From positions 372,001 to 436,000 of the forward strand of contig NZ_JAGHKP010000004.1 of the NCBI RefSeq assembly GCF_017742215.1: 64,000 bases of DNA, in the 5' to 3' direction. The position numbers and the translations under genes were made by a program. Positions 25,149-35,411 of this stretch are shown one piece after another. This DNA is from Chitinophaga chungangae. GTDB taxonomy: Bacteria; Bacteroidota; Bacteroidia; Chitinophagales; Chitinophagaceae. The notes under the pieces were generated by a model, which made no database searches, was not told the DNA's origin, and was given only the letters and a program-made list of their open reading frames with translations. Numbering within the stretch: position 1 is the first letter of the stretch; the number at the start of each line of letters is the position of its first letter.

Positions 25149-27815
25149 ATGCATGTAAAGACCAAACTCTTTATTCTTTTCGCAGCCGTGATGTCGGCCG
25201 CCGCCTGTAACAACAACCAGACGGCCGAAAGGAAACTGACGGGCAACCCGAAGATCGACAAGCTGAAGCTGCCCGACAATTTCAACGTAGATCATCTCTA
25301 CAGTCCCGGCGACAACAAAGAAGGCTCCTGGGTGGCCATGACCTTCGATCCTAAAGGCCGCATGATCGTGTCTGACCAGTTCGGTTTTCTCTACCGGCTG
25401 CAATTGCCCGCGATCGGAGACACCACCACGAAGATCCAGATCGAAAAACTGAAGATCGGCGCGGACACTTCATCGAAAGTAACGATGGGTTACGCACAGG
25501 GCCTGCTCTATGCGTTTAACAGTCTTTACGTGATGGTAAACCACAACAAAGACGACAAATTCGATAAAGGCAGCGGGCTTTACCGCCTGCAGGACAAAGA
25601 CGGCGACGACAATTTCGAGACCATCACCCTGCTGCGCGAACTGGAAGGCGAAGGCGAGCACGGGCCGCACAGCATCGTGTTTGCGCCGGACAAGCAATCG
25701 TTGTACGTGATCGCGGGCAACTTCACCCGCCAGCCCGAAACGAGCACCTTCCGCATCCGCACGATGGACAGCACAGACAACCTGCTGCCCATGATCAAAG
25801 ACCCGAACGGTCACGACCAGATTTCGCATGCGCGCGGCGGATGGATCGCGCACATCGATTCCACCGGCAGCAGCTGGGACATTGTGGCTTCCGGTTTCCG
25901 CAATCCTTTCGACATGGCGTTCAACGACGCCGGCGAGCTGTTCACCTACGATTCCGATATGGAGTGGGACTTCGGCATGCCCTGGTACCGCCCCACGCGT
26001 ATCTGTCATGTTACGAGCGGCGCGGAATTCGGCTGGAGGCACGGTACGGGAAAATGGAACCCGTCTTTCCCCGACAACCTGCCCGCGATCCTCAACATCG
26101 GCCAGGGATCGCCTACCAACGTGGTATACGGCGGCACTGCGCACTTCCCCGACAAATACAAAAAAGCGGTGTTTGCGTTCGACTGGAGCTTCGGCATCAT
26201 TTACGCCGTGCACCTCGAGCCTAAAGGCGCTTCGTATTCCGCCAAAGCGGAAGAATTCCTTTCCGGCGCGCCGCTTCCGCTTACAGACGGCGTGATCGGT
26301 CCCGATGGCGCGATGTACTTCCTCACCGGCGGCCGCAGGCTTGAATCGGACCTTTACAGGATCTATTACAAAGACAATACGGAAAATGCCGCTCCGCTCG
26401 CGGCCGTTGAGCCTACCGAGCTGCAGCAGCAGCGCCGCAAGCTGGAAGCGTTTCACGGCGGCCCGAAAGCCGGCGCTGTGGAAGCCGCATGGCCTTTCCT
26501 GAAACATGAAGACCGGTTTCTCCGTTTCGCGGCGCGCATCGCCATCGAAAATCAACCGGTAGCGGAATGGCAGGCAAAAGCGTTGCAGGAAAAAGATCCT
26601 GAAACCGCTATCCTGCTGGGCGTTGCGCTCGCGCGGCAGGGAAAAGCGGACGTGAAGAACGCGCTCATCACCCACCTCACCAGCCTCAATTACGATAAGC
26701 TCAGCGAAAGCCAGCAATCAGACCTGCTGCGCGCCATCGAGCTTACCATCACCCGCCTCGGCGAGCCGGATGCGGCGCAGAGGACCGCGCTGATCGCTTA
26801 TCTCGATCCGCATTATCCCGCTAAAACCAATAACCTCAACCGCGGCCTGAGCAAACTGCTCGTACACCTCGACGCGCCGAAAAGCGTTGAAAAAACAATG
26901 GCCCTGCTGGAAAGCGCAAAAGACGATCCGGAAGAACAAAAAACCGCTACCGCTTCGCAAGACCTCATCATGCGCAACCCGCAGTACGGCATGGACATTG
27001 CGAACATGCTCGCAAAAATGCCGCCCATCCAGCAAACCTATTACGCCACCGTGCTGAGCCAGGCCAAAGACGGCTGGACGCCCGCGCTGCAGGAACAATA
27101 TTTTAAGTGGTATTACACCGCGTTCGGTTTCAAAGGCGGCCACAGCTTCCTCGGTTTCATCGATGCGGCGCGCCGCAATGCGCTGGCGCTGGTGCCCAAA
27201 GACCAGTTTGAAAAATTCAACATCATGTCCGGCGATTCGCTGGCCCGCAGCGGCGGCGCAGACGTGGCGAAAGTGCAGCCCAAAGGCCCCGGCAGAAGAT
27301 GGAAAGTGAATGATGCCACGCTCGTGATAGACAGCGGCCTTCACAACCGCAACTTCGAACAGGGTAAAGCCATGTTTACTGCCACGCTTTGCAGCTCCTG
27401 CCACACCGTGAAAGGAGAAGGCGGCGTTGCCGGGCCGGATCTCACGCAGCTGGGCACGCGTTTCTCCAACAGGGACATTCTCGAAGCCATCATCGAGCCG
27501 AGCAAAACCATCTCCGACCAGTACGCCGCTACCGTGTTTACTTTGAAAGACGGCAGCACGATCACCGGCAGGCTGGTGAACCAGGACGATAACAAATATT
27601 ACGTTTCGCAAAACCCGTTCTCACCGAAAGACCTGAGAGAGGTTGAAAAGAAAAATGTGAGCGCCACGAATAATTCCACTGTGTCCGTAATGCTGCCCGG
27701 CCTCATCAACAGGCTGAGCCCCGAGGAGCTGCGCGACCTGATGGCATATATCAAGTCCGGCGGCAACGAAAAAGATTCGATGTTCGTCAGCGACGGAAAG
27801 CTGGGTAAAAAATAA
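25149..27815 (+). CDS. PVC-type heme-binding oxidoreductase: beta-propeller, HEAT-like region and cytochrome c domain (lipoprotein)
   Basis: Periplasmic lipoprotein of 888 aa with lipobox SAAAC. Residues of about 35-410 form a sorbosone/glucose-dehydrogenase-like propeller (GEGEHGPHSIVFAPD, SGFRNPFDMAFND, TDGVIGPDGAMYFLTGG). A helical repeat region (about 430-650) follows. The C-terminal cytochrome domain has CSSCHTVKGEGG near 748, then GPDLTQLGTRFSNRDILEAIIEPSK, the pattern of the Planctomycete/Verrucomicrobium heme-binding family. It should oxidise a sugar or alcohol and pass electrons to cytochromes. It lies in the susCD operon with sugar redox genes. The actual substrate and cofactor are unknown. 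Confidence 0.85.
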   Translation: MHVKTKLFILFAAVMSAAACNNNQTAERKLTGNPKIDKLKLPDNFNVDHLYSPGDNKEGSWVAMTFDPKGRMIVSDQFGFLYRLQLPAIGDTTTKIQIEKLKIGADTSSKVTMGYAQGLLYAFNSLYVMVNHNKDDKFDKGSGLYRLQDKDGDDNFETITLLRELEGEGEHGPHSIVFAPDKQSLYVIAGNFTRQPETSTFRIRTMDSTDNLLPMIKDPNGHDQISHARGGWIAHIDSTGSSWDIVASGFRNPFDMAFNDAGELFTYDSDMEWDFGMPWYRPTRICHVTSGAEFGWRHGTGKWNPSFPDNLPAILNIGQGSPTNVVYGGTAHFPDKYKKAVFAFDWSFGIIYAVHLEPKGASYSAKAEEFLSGAPLPLTDGVIGPDGAMYFLTGGRRLESDLYRIYYKDNTENAAPLAAVEPTELQQQRRKLEAFHGGPKAGAVEAAWPFLKHEDRFLRFAARIAIENQPVAEWQAKALQEKDPETAILLGVALARQGKADVKNALITHLTSLNYDKLSESQQSDLLRAIELTITRLGEPDAAQRTALIAYLDPHYPAKTNNLNRGLSKLLVHLDAPKSVEKTMALLESAKDDPEEQKTATASQDLIMRNPQYGMDIANMLAKMPPIQQTYYATVLSQAKDGWTPALQEQYFKWYYTAFGFKGGHSFLGFIDAARRNALALVPKDQFEKFNIMSGDSLARSGGADVAKVQPKGPGRRWKVNDATLVIDSGLHNRNFEQGKAMFTATLCSSCHTVKGEGGVAGPDLTQLGTRFSNRDILEAIIEPSKTISDQYAATVFTLKDGSTITGRLVNQDDNKYYVSQNPFSPKDLREVEKKNVSATNNSTVSVMLPGLINRLSPEELRDLMAYIKSGGNEKDSMFVSDGKLGKK

Positions 27816-27817
27816 AC

Positions 27818-28870
27818 ATGCAACACAACTGGCAACATAAAATATCACATCACGCGCAGCTTGGCGGCATCGAAACGGCCGTGCTGGACAATGGCCCCGG
27901 CAGGGGCAGCCGTGTGGCCTGGGTGAACACCGGCGCCGGGCTGCGCTTTAAAGTGCTGATAGATCGCGCCATGGACATTGCAGAGGCATTTCACGACCGG
28001 CACAGCCTGGCCTGGCTAAGCTGTACCGGTCACCCCCTGCCCGCGCCCGCCCCCACCGGCGGGCTTTCGTGGCTTCATACCTTTGGCGGCGGGCTGCTCA
28101 CTACCTGCGGCCTTTCGCACATAGGCGGGCCGGAAACCGACGGGTTCGGCGACAGGGGATTGCACGGCGCGATCAGCAATACGGCCGCCGAACTCGTTTC
28201 AGTGATCCAGCCCGACCTTGCCGCGGGGCGCGCCGATATGCAGCTCACCGGCATCGTGCGGGAAACGCGCGTGCTGGGCGTGCATCTTGAAATGAAAAGA
28301 ACGATCAACGCGCGTATAGGCGTGCCAGTTATAAAAATTTCGGACGAGATCACCAACCGCGGCAACACGCCCGCGCCGCACATGCTGATGTACCACATGA
28401 ATTTCGGCTGGCCGCTGGCCGACGAAGGCTCGCGGCTGCTGTGGGAAGGCGAATGGACGGCGAGAGACGAAGCCAGCAAATCGATCTTCCGGGAGGGCGG
28501 GGATTTTAAGACTTGTCCCGCGCCGATGGCCGAACATGCGGGCGCCGGCGAAGCGGCGGCCGTTATCGACATCAAAGCGGCGGAAGACGGCTGGTGTATC
28601 GCCGGCTTGCACAACCCGCAGCTGGAACTGGCTACGGTGGTGCGTTTCAAAAAATCGCAGCTGCCCTGGTTCACCAACTGGCAGCACTGGGGCCACGGCG
28701 AATATGTGACCGGCCTGGAGCCTTGCACGCATCCGCCCATCGGGCAGGCGGCGGCAAGGGAAAACGGCACGCTGATCTTTTTACAGCCGGGGGAAAGCCG
28801 CCGGTACGACCTGGAAATTGAAGTGCTGGAAGGCCGCGATGAAATCAAAAAAATATTCCACGATGAATAA
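27818..28870 (+). CDS. DUF4432 family protein (aldose-1-epimerase fold)
   Basis: Cytoplasmic protein of 350 aa, starting 2 nt after the preceding stop. The galactose-mutarotase-like fold is recognised from RAMDIAEAFH, GGGLLTTCGLSHIG, the DRGLHGAISN segment and the C-terminal NWQHWGHGEYVTGLEPCTHPP. These features define DUF4432, whose members are sugar-binding and sometimes isomerases or epimerases. The histidine in LHG and the glutamate in GLEP are likely sugar contacts. It probably interconverts anomers or epimers of the imported or oxidised sugar. There is direct operon coupling to neighbours on both sides. Confidence 0.85.
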   Translation: MQHNWQHKISHHAQLGGIETAVLDNGPGRGSRVAWVNTGAGLRFKVLIDRAMDIAEAFHDRHSLAWLSCTGHPLPAPAPTGGLSWLHTFGGGLLTTCGLSHIGGPETDGFGDRGLHGAISNTAAELVSVIQPDLAAGRADMQLTGIVRETRVLGVHLEMKRTINARIGVPVIKISDEITNRGNTPAPHMLMYHMNFGWPLADEGSRLLWEGEWTARDEASKSIFREGGDFKTCPAPMAEHAGAGEAAAVIDIKAAEDGWCIAGLHNPQLELATVVRFKKSQLPWFTNWQHWGHGEYVTGLEPCTHPPIGQAAARENGTLIFLQPGESRRYDLEIEVLEGRDEIKKIFHDE

Positions 28871-30089
28871 ACAAACTAACACGATCGAAATGGCAACAAC
28901 TAGCTTAGCCGCCCGCGCCCTGGAGCAGGGCAAAGGCATCCTGCGCCTCGCGCCCACCTGGGTGCCGCGCTCGTTCTGCGTGCCCGGCCGCAGGATCAAA
29001 CTGCACCCGGACGATTATTACGTGCTCGGCGGGCAGCGCGGCGGTATCGACGAACGCTGGCTGTCTTCCACCACGCCCGCCAAAAACGGCCCGCTCACCG
29101 GCGAACATGAAGGCTTAAGCAAAATCGTTTTTGACGAGGGCGGCAAAGAAGTGCAATTCCTGCTTAAAGACGCGGTGGACGAACTGAAGGGCGAGCTGAT
29201 CGGCAAACGTTTGTGGGACCAGTACGGTTCCTGGCCGATGTATTCCAAGTTCTTCGACAATCTCGGCCCCCTGCCGCACCATATTCATCACAACGACGAA
29301 AAAGCCGCGCTCATCGGGCAGCTGGGCAAACCGGAAGCTTATTATTTCCCGCCGCAGCTTAATAACCACGGCGGCGATTTTCCATACACTTTCATGGGCA
29401 TCGCGCCGGGCACTACCCGCGAGCAGATCGGCGAGTGCCTGCGCAACTTCACCAAAGGCGACAACAAGATCACCGATCTTTCGCAGGCATTCCTGCTGAG
29501 GCCCGGCACCGGTTGGGACGTGCCTCCCGGCCTGCTGCACGCGCCCGGCAGCCTTTGCACCTACGAGCCGCAAAAAGCCTCCGACGTGTTCGCCATGTAC
29601 CAGTCGCTGGTGAATAATGCCGTAATACCGGAAGAGCTCCTCTGGAACGGCACGCCCAAAGAAAACATCGGCGACTACGAAGCGCTGCTCGATGTGATCG
29701 ACTGGGACCTGAACGTAGACCCGAACCTTTATCACAACCGTTTTATGGCGCCCATTCCGGCAGCTAATGGAGACGGTTATACGGAAAACTGGATCTGTTA
29801 CAAATCCGCCGCGTTCAGCGCCAAAGAACTGACCATCGAACCTGGCGCCACCGTGGTGATCAAAGACAGCGCAGCCTACGGCCTGATAATGATGCAGGGG
29901 CACGGAAAAATGGGCGTGTGGGACATCGAAACGCCCGCGCTCATCCGTTACGGGCAGCTTACCCACGACGAATATTTCGTGAGCGAAAAAGCCGCGAAGG
30001 AAGGGGTGACCATCGTGAACCGTTCTTCTACCGATCCCATCGTGATGCTGAAACATTTCGGGCCTGAAAATCCCGATCTGAAGCTGTAA
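28863..30089 (+). CDS. Phosphomannose-isomerase-like cupin protein
   Basis: Cytoplasmic protein of about 408 aa. The frame is open upstream, but ATG 28863 (8-nt overlap with the previous stop) or ATG 28890 (19 nt after it) are the realistic starts. PHHIHHNDEKAALIGQLGKPEAYY matches the metal site of type I mannose-6-phosphate isomerases, with the His ligands and the Glu of GKPE. PPGLLHAPGSLCTYEPQ corresponds to their second ligand region. It lacks recognisable phosphate-binding features that would fix the substrate, so a non-phosphorylated keto or aldose sugar is possible. Its place between two other sugar isomerase-fold genes supports an aldose-ketose isomerisation. Confidence 0.75.
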   Translation: MNKQTNTIEMATTSLAARALEQGKGILRLAPTWVPRSFCVPGRRIKLHPDDYYVLGGQRGGIDERWLSSTTPAKNGPLTGEHEGLSKIVFDEGGKEVQFLLKDAVDELKGELIGKRLWDQYGSWPMYSKFFDNLGPLPHHIHHNDEKAALIGQLGKPEAYYFPPQLNNHGGDFPYTFMGIAPGTTREQIGECLRNFTKGDNKITDLSQAFLLRPGTGWDVPPGLLHAPGSLCTYEPQKASDVFAMYQSLVNNAVIPEELLWNGTPKENIGDYEALLDVIDWDLNVDPNLYHNRFMAPIPAANGDGYTENWICYKSAAFSAKELTIEPGATVVIKDSAAYGLIMMQGHGKMGVWDIETPALIRYGQLTHDEYFVSEKAAKEGVTIVNRSSTDPIVMLKHFGPENPDLKL

Positions 30090-30122
30090 CCGTATCAATC
30101 TCACGTTTTAAACATCATTGTT

Positions 30123-31166
30123 ATGCAACAAAATAATTTTCCGAAACTGCACAATGCCACCTGGCCGGGCATTGTGGGCAAGGGAGAAGGGTCCGAACCA
30201 GTGATTGCTTTTGATGAAATGCTGAAAATGACCGCCGCCGCGGAAGTGGACGGCGTGAAATTCGACGGGGTGGATATTGGCCTGTTCAACCCTCACTTCG
30301 ACGTAAACAGCAACGACGACGGCATCAAAAAACTGGCAGATAAAGTGGCCGCCCACGGTCTTGAAATAGGCAGTCTTGTTGCGCCGATATGGCCGCCGGA
30401 CGGCGGTTCCGCCATGGGCAGCGCAGACGACCGGAAACGTTTCGTGGAGCAGGTGCGCAAGTCGTGCCACATTGCGAAAAAATTGCGTGAGATCGGCGTC
30501 CGCCCGCACGGCGTGGTGCGCATCGATTCCGCCACATCGCCCGAGGAATGGGCGAAAGACCCGGCGGGCAATACGAAGCTCATTGCGCAGACATTCCGCG
30601 AAGCCTGCGACGTAGCGGCCGATTACGGAGAAAAGCTGGCGGCGGAAGGAGAGATCTGCTGGGGCGGCATGCACAGCTGGAAAACTATGATCGACACGCT
30701 GGAAGCGACCGGACGGCCGAACATCGGTTTCCAGGCGGACATGGCGCATACGCTGCTGTACCTGATGGGCTACAACGCGCCCGAGCACCGCATTCTGCCG
30801 GCTGATTTCGATTGGAGCGACCGGGCAGCGCTGCAGGAAGGATTAAAAAAACTCACCGCCGCCCTCCGCCCCTGGACGATCGATTTCCATGTGGCGCAGA
30901 ACGACGGTACGGTGCACGGCACTGGCTCGCACGACAAAACCGGCCGCCACTGTCTTGCCAATGATCCCAACGGCAAACTGGATATCGCGTCCGATGCGGG
31001 TTTCTGGCTGCGCGACGAAAAAGGCGAACTGACCAAAGCGTTCCGGCACATCTGCTGGGATGGCTGCATGTTCCCCAACGAAAAAATGACGCAGCAGGCC
31101 ACCTGGAACAACATCCTGGCCGCGATGATCAAGGTGCGCAACCAGCACGGATGGCACGAAGCATGA
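30123..31166 (+). CDS. Sugar phosphate isomerase/epimerase (TIM barrel, AP-endonuclease-2 fold)
   Basis: Cytoplasmic TIM-barrel enzyme of 347 aa without a signal peptide. The catalytic/metal residues expected for the family are visible: Glu in [10 protein letters not shown], Asp and His in IGFQADMAH, and the DFHVAQNDG segment followed by [11 protein letters not shown]. In Bacteroides loci that process 3-keto-glycosides, a protein of this fold acts as a hydratase of the enone product. The flanking Gfo/Idh/MocA and DUF1080 genes make that role plausible here. An isomerase or epimerase role is the default alternative. Confidence 0.87.
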   Translation: MQQNNFPKLHNATWPGIVGKGEGSEPVIAFDEMLKMTAAAEVDGVKFDGVDIGLFNPHFDVNSNDDGIKKLADKVAAHGLEIGSLVAPIWPPDGGSAMGSADDRKRFVEQVRKSCHIAKKLREIGVRPHGVVRIDSATSPEEWAKDPAGNTKLIAQTFREACDVAADYGEKLAAEGEICWGGMHSWKTMIDTLEATGRPNIGFQADMAHTLLYLMGYNAPEHRILPADFDWSDRAALQEGLKKLTAALRPWTIDFHVAQNDGTVHGTGSHDKTGRHCLANDPNGKLDIASDAGFWLRDEKGELTKAFRHICWDGCMFPNEKMTQQATWNNILAAMIKVRNQHGWHEA

Positions 31167-31188
31167 ACATCATAAATCATTACACAAC

Positions 31189-32340
<1,152 letters not shown>

Positions 32341-32359
32341 ACAATTTTAAATTCCGCAT

Positions 32360-33100
32360 ATGCTGAAACAATCAGTGCTCGGCCTTTGTATTGCCTCGGT
32401 GGTTCTGCTGAACGCAGGATGCGCCAACGGTCAGTCAAAAGGCGCCAAAAGTATCTTCGACGGCAAAACCCTCAACGGATGGGAAGGCGATACCAATTAC
32501 TGGCGCGTGGAGAACGGGAATCTTGTGGGCGAGATCACGCCGGATAAAACCTTGAAATCAAACAGCTTCATCGTGTGGCAGGGCGGCCAGCCCGGAGACT
32601 TTGAGCTGACGCTGGAGTTTAAGATCACCAAAAGCGGCAACAGCGGCATCAATTACCGCAGCGCGAAATTCGACGGCGTGCCTAATGCACTTACCGGCTA
32701 CCAGGCAGACATCGACGGCGCCAACCGCTACACCGGCCAGAACTACGAAGAACGCGGCCGCACCACGCTCGCTTACCGCGGGCAGAAAGTGACCATTCCC
32801 GCAACGGACAAAACCCTGCAGGAAGGCGGCAAAGGCAATGCCTGGACGCTGGCCGAAGTAACCGGCTCGCTCGGCAGCAGCGATTCGCTGAAAACGGTGA
32901 TCAAACAGGAAGACTGGAACACCTGCCGCATCGTTGCCAAAGGCAACCGCCTGCAACATTACATCAACGGCGTGCTGATGAGCGACGTGACCGACAACGA
33001 CAAAGTGTACGGCCGCGCGAAAGGCCTGCTGGGCATGCAGGTGCATGTAGGCCCGCCGATGAAGGTGGAATACCGGAAAATAATGATGAGAGAATTGTAG
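32360..33100 (+). CDS. DUF1080 (3-keto-disaccharide hydrolase family) lipoprotein
   Basis: Predicted periplasmic lipoprotein of 246 aa with lipobox LNAGC. The concanavalin-like jelly roll is recognised from SIFDGKTLNGWEG, WRVENGNLVGEIT, DFELTLEFKITKSGNSGINYRS and GLLGMQVHVGPPMKVEYR, all DUF1080 signatures. The family includes enzymes acting on 3-keto-glycosides, cleaving the glycosidic bond after oxidation at C3. Here the export signal places it in the periplasm, near the heme-binding oxidoreductase of the same operon. A cleavage role is inferred from family and context. Confidence 0.9.
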   Translation: MLKQSVLGLCIASVVLLNAGCANGQSKGAKSIFDGKTLNGWEGDTNYWRVENGNLVGEITPDKTLKSNSFIVWQGGQPGDFELTLEFKITKSGNSGINYRSAKFDGVPNALTGYQADIDGANRYTGQNYEERGRTTLAYRGQKVTIPATDKTLQEGGKGNAWTLAEVTGSLGSSDSLKTVIKQEDWNTCRIVAKGNRLQHYINGVLMSDVTDNDKVYGRAKGLLGMQVHVGPPMKVEYRKIMMREL

Positions 33101-33140
33101 CCGCTATCTTTATGTTGTTCCATCTTTTTAATTTCAAAGC

Positions 33141-34157
33141 ATGAAAGCACTCGTTCTACAGGAGCCCGGGCAATTCAGCTGGGCCGAAAAGCCGCATCCG
33201 GGGCAGCCGCCGGAAGATTATGCTTTGTTGCGCATCAAACACGTATCCGTTTGCGGCACGGACCTGCACGCTTACAAAGGCCGTCAGCCTTTTTTTACTT
33301 ACCCGCGCATTCTCGGGCATGAAGTGGCCGCTGAAGTAGTGGCTGCCGGTGCAAACGTAACGCACCTGCAGCCGGGCGACCTCGTGTCTATCGAGCCGTA
33401 CCGCAACCCGGTGGCCGATCAGGCGGTAAGAAGGGGCAAGACCAACTGCGGTAGCCAGGTGACGGTATTAGGTGTGCATGAAGATGGCGCGATGCAGGAA
33501 TTTATCCTGTACCCTGCGGCCAACCTGCATGTGGTGAACGGCATGCATCCGGACCAGGTGGCGTTGATAGAGCCCTTCGCGATCGGTTGCCACGCGGTGG
33601 AACGCGCAGAGATACAAGACGACGATACGGTGCTGGTGATCGGCGCCGGGCCGATAGGAATGGCTGTGATAGCGCTTGCGCGGCTGAAAGGCGTAAAGAT
33701 CGCCGCGCTGGATATCAATGAGAACAGGTTGCAATTTGCGAAAAAGCTGTTTCCCGAGATAACGACCGTGTTGCTGAAAGATACGGTGGTGGAGGATTTG
33801 CGGGCCGCATTCGACGGCGAGCTGCCCATCGTTGTGTTCGACGCAACGGGCAGCAAAACTTCCATGGAGCGGAGTTTCGAGTTCACGGCCGCGGGCGGCA
33901 CGATCGTTTTTGTGGGGCTGTTTGTGGGTGATGTCGTTTTCCCCGATCCTGTTTTTCACCGGAAAGAAATTACGCTGAAAGCCAGCCGTTCCGCCAGGGC
34001 CGTGGATTTCAGGAAAGTGATACAACTTTTCAAAGCTGGGCTGATCAACACGGAAGGATATATTTCCCACCGGATAAAATTTGAAAACCTTGCCGAGGAA
34101 TTTACGGCCCTTTATGTGCCGGAAGCCAATGTGATCAAGGCGATCATTGATTTTTGA
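33141..34157 (+). CDS. Zinc-dependent medium-chain alcohol dehydrogenase (structural-zinc lobe reduced)
   Basis: Cytoplasmic MDR dehydrogenase of 338 aa. The catalytic zinc ligands are in VCGTDLHAY and GHEVAAEV, and the nucleotide fold is VLVIGAGPIGMAVIALA. Where sorbitol/threonine-type dehydrogenases carry four Cys for structural zinc, this protein has EPYRNPVADQAVRRGKTNCGS with a single Cys, so that site is lost. It is likely to oxidise a sugar alcohol or aldonate. A weak -7-like box TATCTTTA at 33105-33112 suggests it may also be transcribed separately. A very strong bidirectional terminator follows. Confidence 0.9.
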   Translation: MKALVLQEPGQFSWAEKPHPGQPPEDYALLRIKHVSVCGTDLHAYKGRQPFFTYPRILGHEVAAEVVAAGANVTHLQPGDLVSIEPYRNPVADQAVRRGKTNCGSQVTVLGVHEDGAMQEFILYPAANLHVVNGMHPDQVALIEPFAIGCHAVERAEIQDDDTVLVIGAGPIGMAVIALARLKGVKIAALDINENRLQFAKKLFPEITTVLLKDTVVEDLRAAFDGELPIVVFDATGSKTSMERSFEFTAAGGTIVFVGLFVGDVVFPDPVFHRKEITLKASRSARAVDFRKVIQLFKAGLINTEGYISHRIKFENLAEEFTALYVPEANVIKAIIDF

Positions 34158-34175
34158 CCAGAACGGAAAAAAATT

Positions 34176-34209
34176 ACACAGCCGCAACGACATTTCGTTG
34201 CGGCTGTGT
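34176..34209. terminator. Bidirectional intrinsic terminator with 15-bp perfect stem
   Basis: acacagccgcaacga (34176-34190) pairs perfectly with 34195-34209 around a catt loop. A-rich sequence lies before and T-rich after, so it works in both directions. It closes the forward catabolic operon and the convergent Old Yellow Enzyme gene, which ends 3 nt later. Confidence 0.93.
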
Positions 34210-34211
34210 TT

Positions 34212-35324
34212 TTATAAAGCTTCGCACACTTCGTCTTCCGCGATCATCGCAGGGTAGTCGATATAACCTTCGTTGCCTCCCTGGTAGAAAGTAGCCGGAT
34301 CGCCTTCGGAGAGCGGGGCGTTGCGGCGGAAACGTTCCACCAGGTCGGGGTTGGCAATGAAAGGCCTGCCGAATGCCACGAGGTCAGCCAGACCTGTCTG
34401 TATAGCAGATTCCGCTGTTTGAGGCGTGTATCCGCCTGCGAGGATGAGCAGGTTGCTGAAACGTTTGCGCACGTCCCGGATATGATTATTGGGAATGGGC
34501 GCATTGCCGTTGGCAGACTGGTCGGAAAGGTGAATGTACAGGATGCCGAGCCGTTCCAGTTCATCGGTAATATATTGATGCGTGGCGGTTTCTTCGGGAT
34601 AAGCGTGCAGGTCGCTGAGCGTGGCGAAAGGGGAGAGGCGGATGCCCGTGCGCCCAGCGCCGATGGCAGCGGTTACGCCTTCCATGATCTCCAGCAGGAA
34701 GCAGCAGCGTTTGGCGATACTGCCGCCGTACGCGTCGTTACGGCGGTTGGTGTGCGGGTTCAGGAACTGGTCTGGCAGGAAGCCGTGCGCGCCATGGATC
34801 TCCACACCGTCGAAGCCCGCTTCCATCGCATTTACCGCGCCCCGGATATGTTGATCGATCGCTGCTTGTATACCGGATAGGCTCAGTGTTTCCGGTTCGG
34901 GCATAGGCAGGTAGATGTCTCCGGGTGTGCGCATGGTTCCATCGGCTCTCACCGCGGAGGGCGCCACCAGCGGGATGCCGCCTTCATGATTCAGCGGATG
35001 CCCGATACGCCCGGCATGTAGCAGCTGGACAAAAATTTTCCCGTTCCGCGCATGCACTTCATCGGTTACTTTTTTCCACGCTTCGATTTGCGCTGTATTA
35101 TAAATTCCGGGCGTGTGCAAATACCCGATACCGTTGGCCGTTACGGCCGTATTTTCCGAAACGATCAGTCCCGCCCCGGCCCGCTGACCATAATAAACGG
35201 CCACGGACGGCCCGGGGATATTGTTTACCGACCTGCGCCTGCTCATGGGAGCCATCACCACCCTGTTGCGGAGCGCCAGCCCGGATTTACCGAAAGGAGA
35301 AAGCAATTTTTCTGTCAAACGCAT
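34212..35324 (-). CDS. Old Yellow Enzyme family alkene reductase (FMN)
   Basis: FMN-dependent NAD(P)H reductase of 370 aa, probably reducing activated C=C or nitro groups. The N-terminus NRVVMAPMSRRR and the FMN segment are typical. The substrate-anion-binding pair is His177/His180 in VEIHGAHGFLPDQFLNPHTN. The residue matching the proton-donor Tyr196 of yeast OYE1 is Phe182 here. The C-terminal phosphate-binding region is LILAGGYTPQTAESAI and DLVAFGRPFIANPDLVERF. It is a single-gene unit ending at the shared terminator, divergent from an AraC regulator that may control it. Confidence 0.93.
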   Translation of the reverse strand: MRLTEKLLSPFGKSGLALRNRVVMAPMSRRRSVNNIPGPSVAVYYGQRAGAGLIVSENTAVTANGIGYLHTPGIYNTAQIEAWKKVTDEVHARNGKIFVQLLHAGRIGHPLNHEGGIPLVAPSAVRADGTMRTPGDIYLPMPEPETLSLSGIQAAIDQHIRGAVNAMEAGFDGVEIHGAHGFLPDQFLNPHTNRRNDAYGGSIAKRCCFLLEIMEGVTAAIGAGRTGIRLSPFATLSDLHAYPEETATHQYITDELERLGILYIHLSDQSANGNAPIPNNHIRDVRKRFSNLLILAGGYTPQTAESAIQTGLADLVAFGRPFIANPDLVERFRRNAPLSEGDPATFYQGGNEGYIDYPAMIAEDEVCEAL

Positions 35325-35397
35325 AATTGGTTGTTTTATGAGGTAAAATTACCGGGAAGGGCGTTGGCGGAACAGTGACAAAGCGGGGTTTGTTTTG

Positions 35398-35405
35398 TAA
35401 ATTTG
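35398..35405 (+). promoter_or_regulatory. Promoter -7 box (TAAATTTG) of the AraC gene
   Basis: Perfect TAnnTTTG box ending only 6 nt before ATG 35412, so the transcript would have almost no leader. The bases ggagg at 35405-35409 also resemble a ribosome-binding site, which would need an earlier transcription start. Confidence 0.45.
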
Positions 35406-35411
35406 GAGGTT

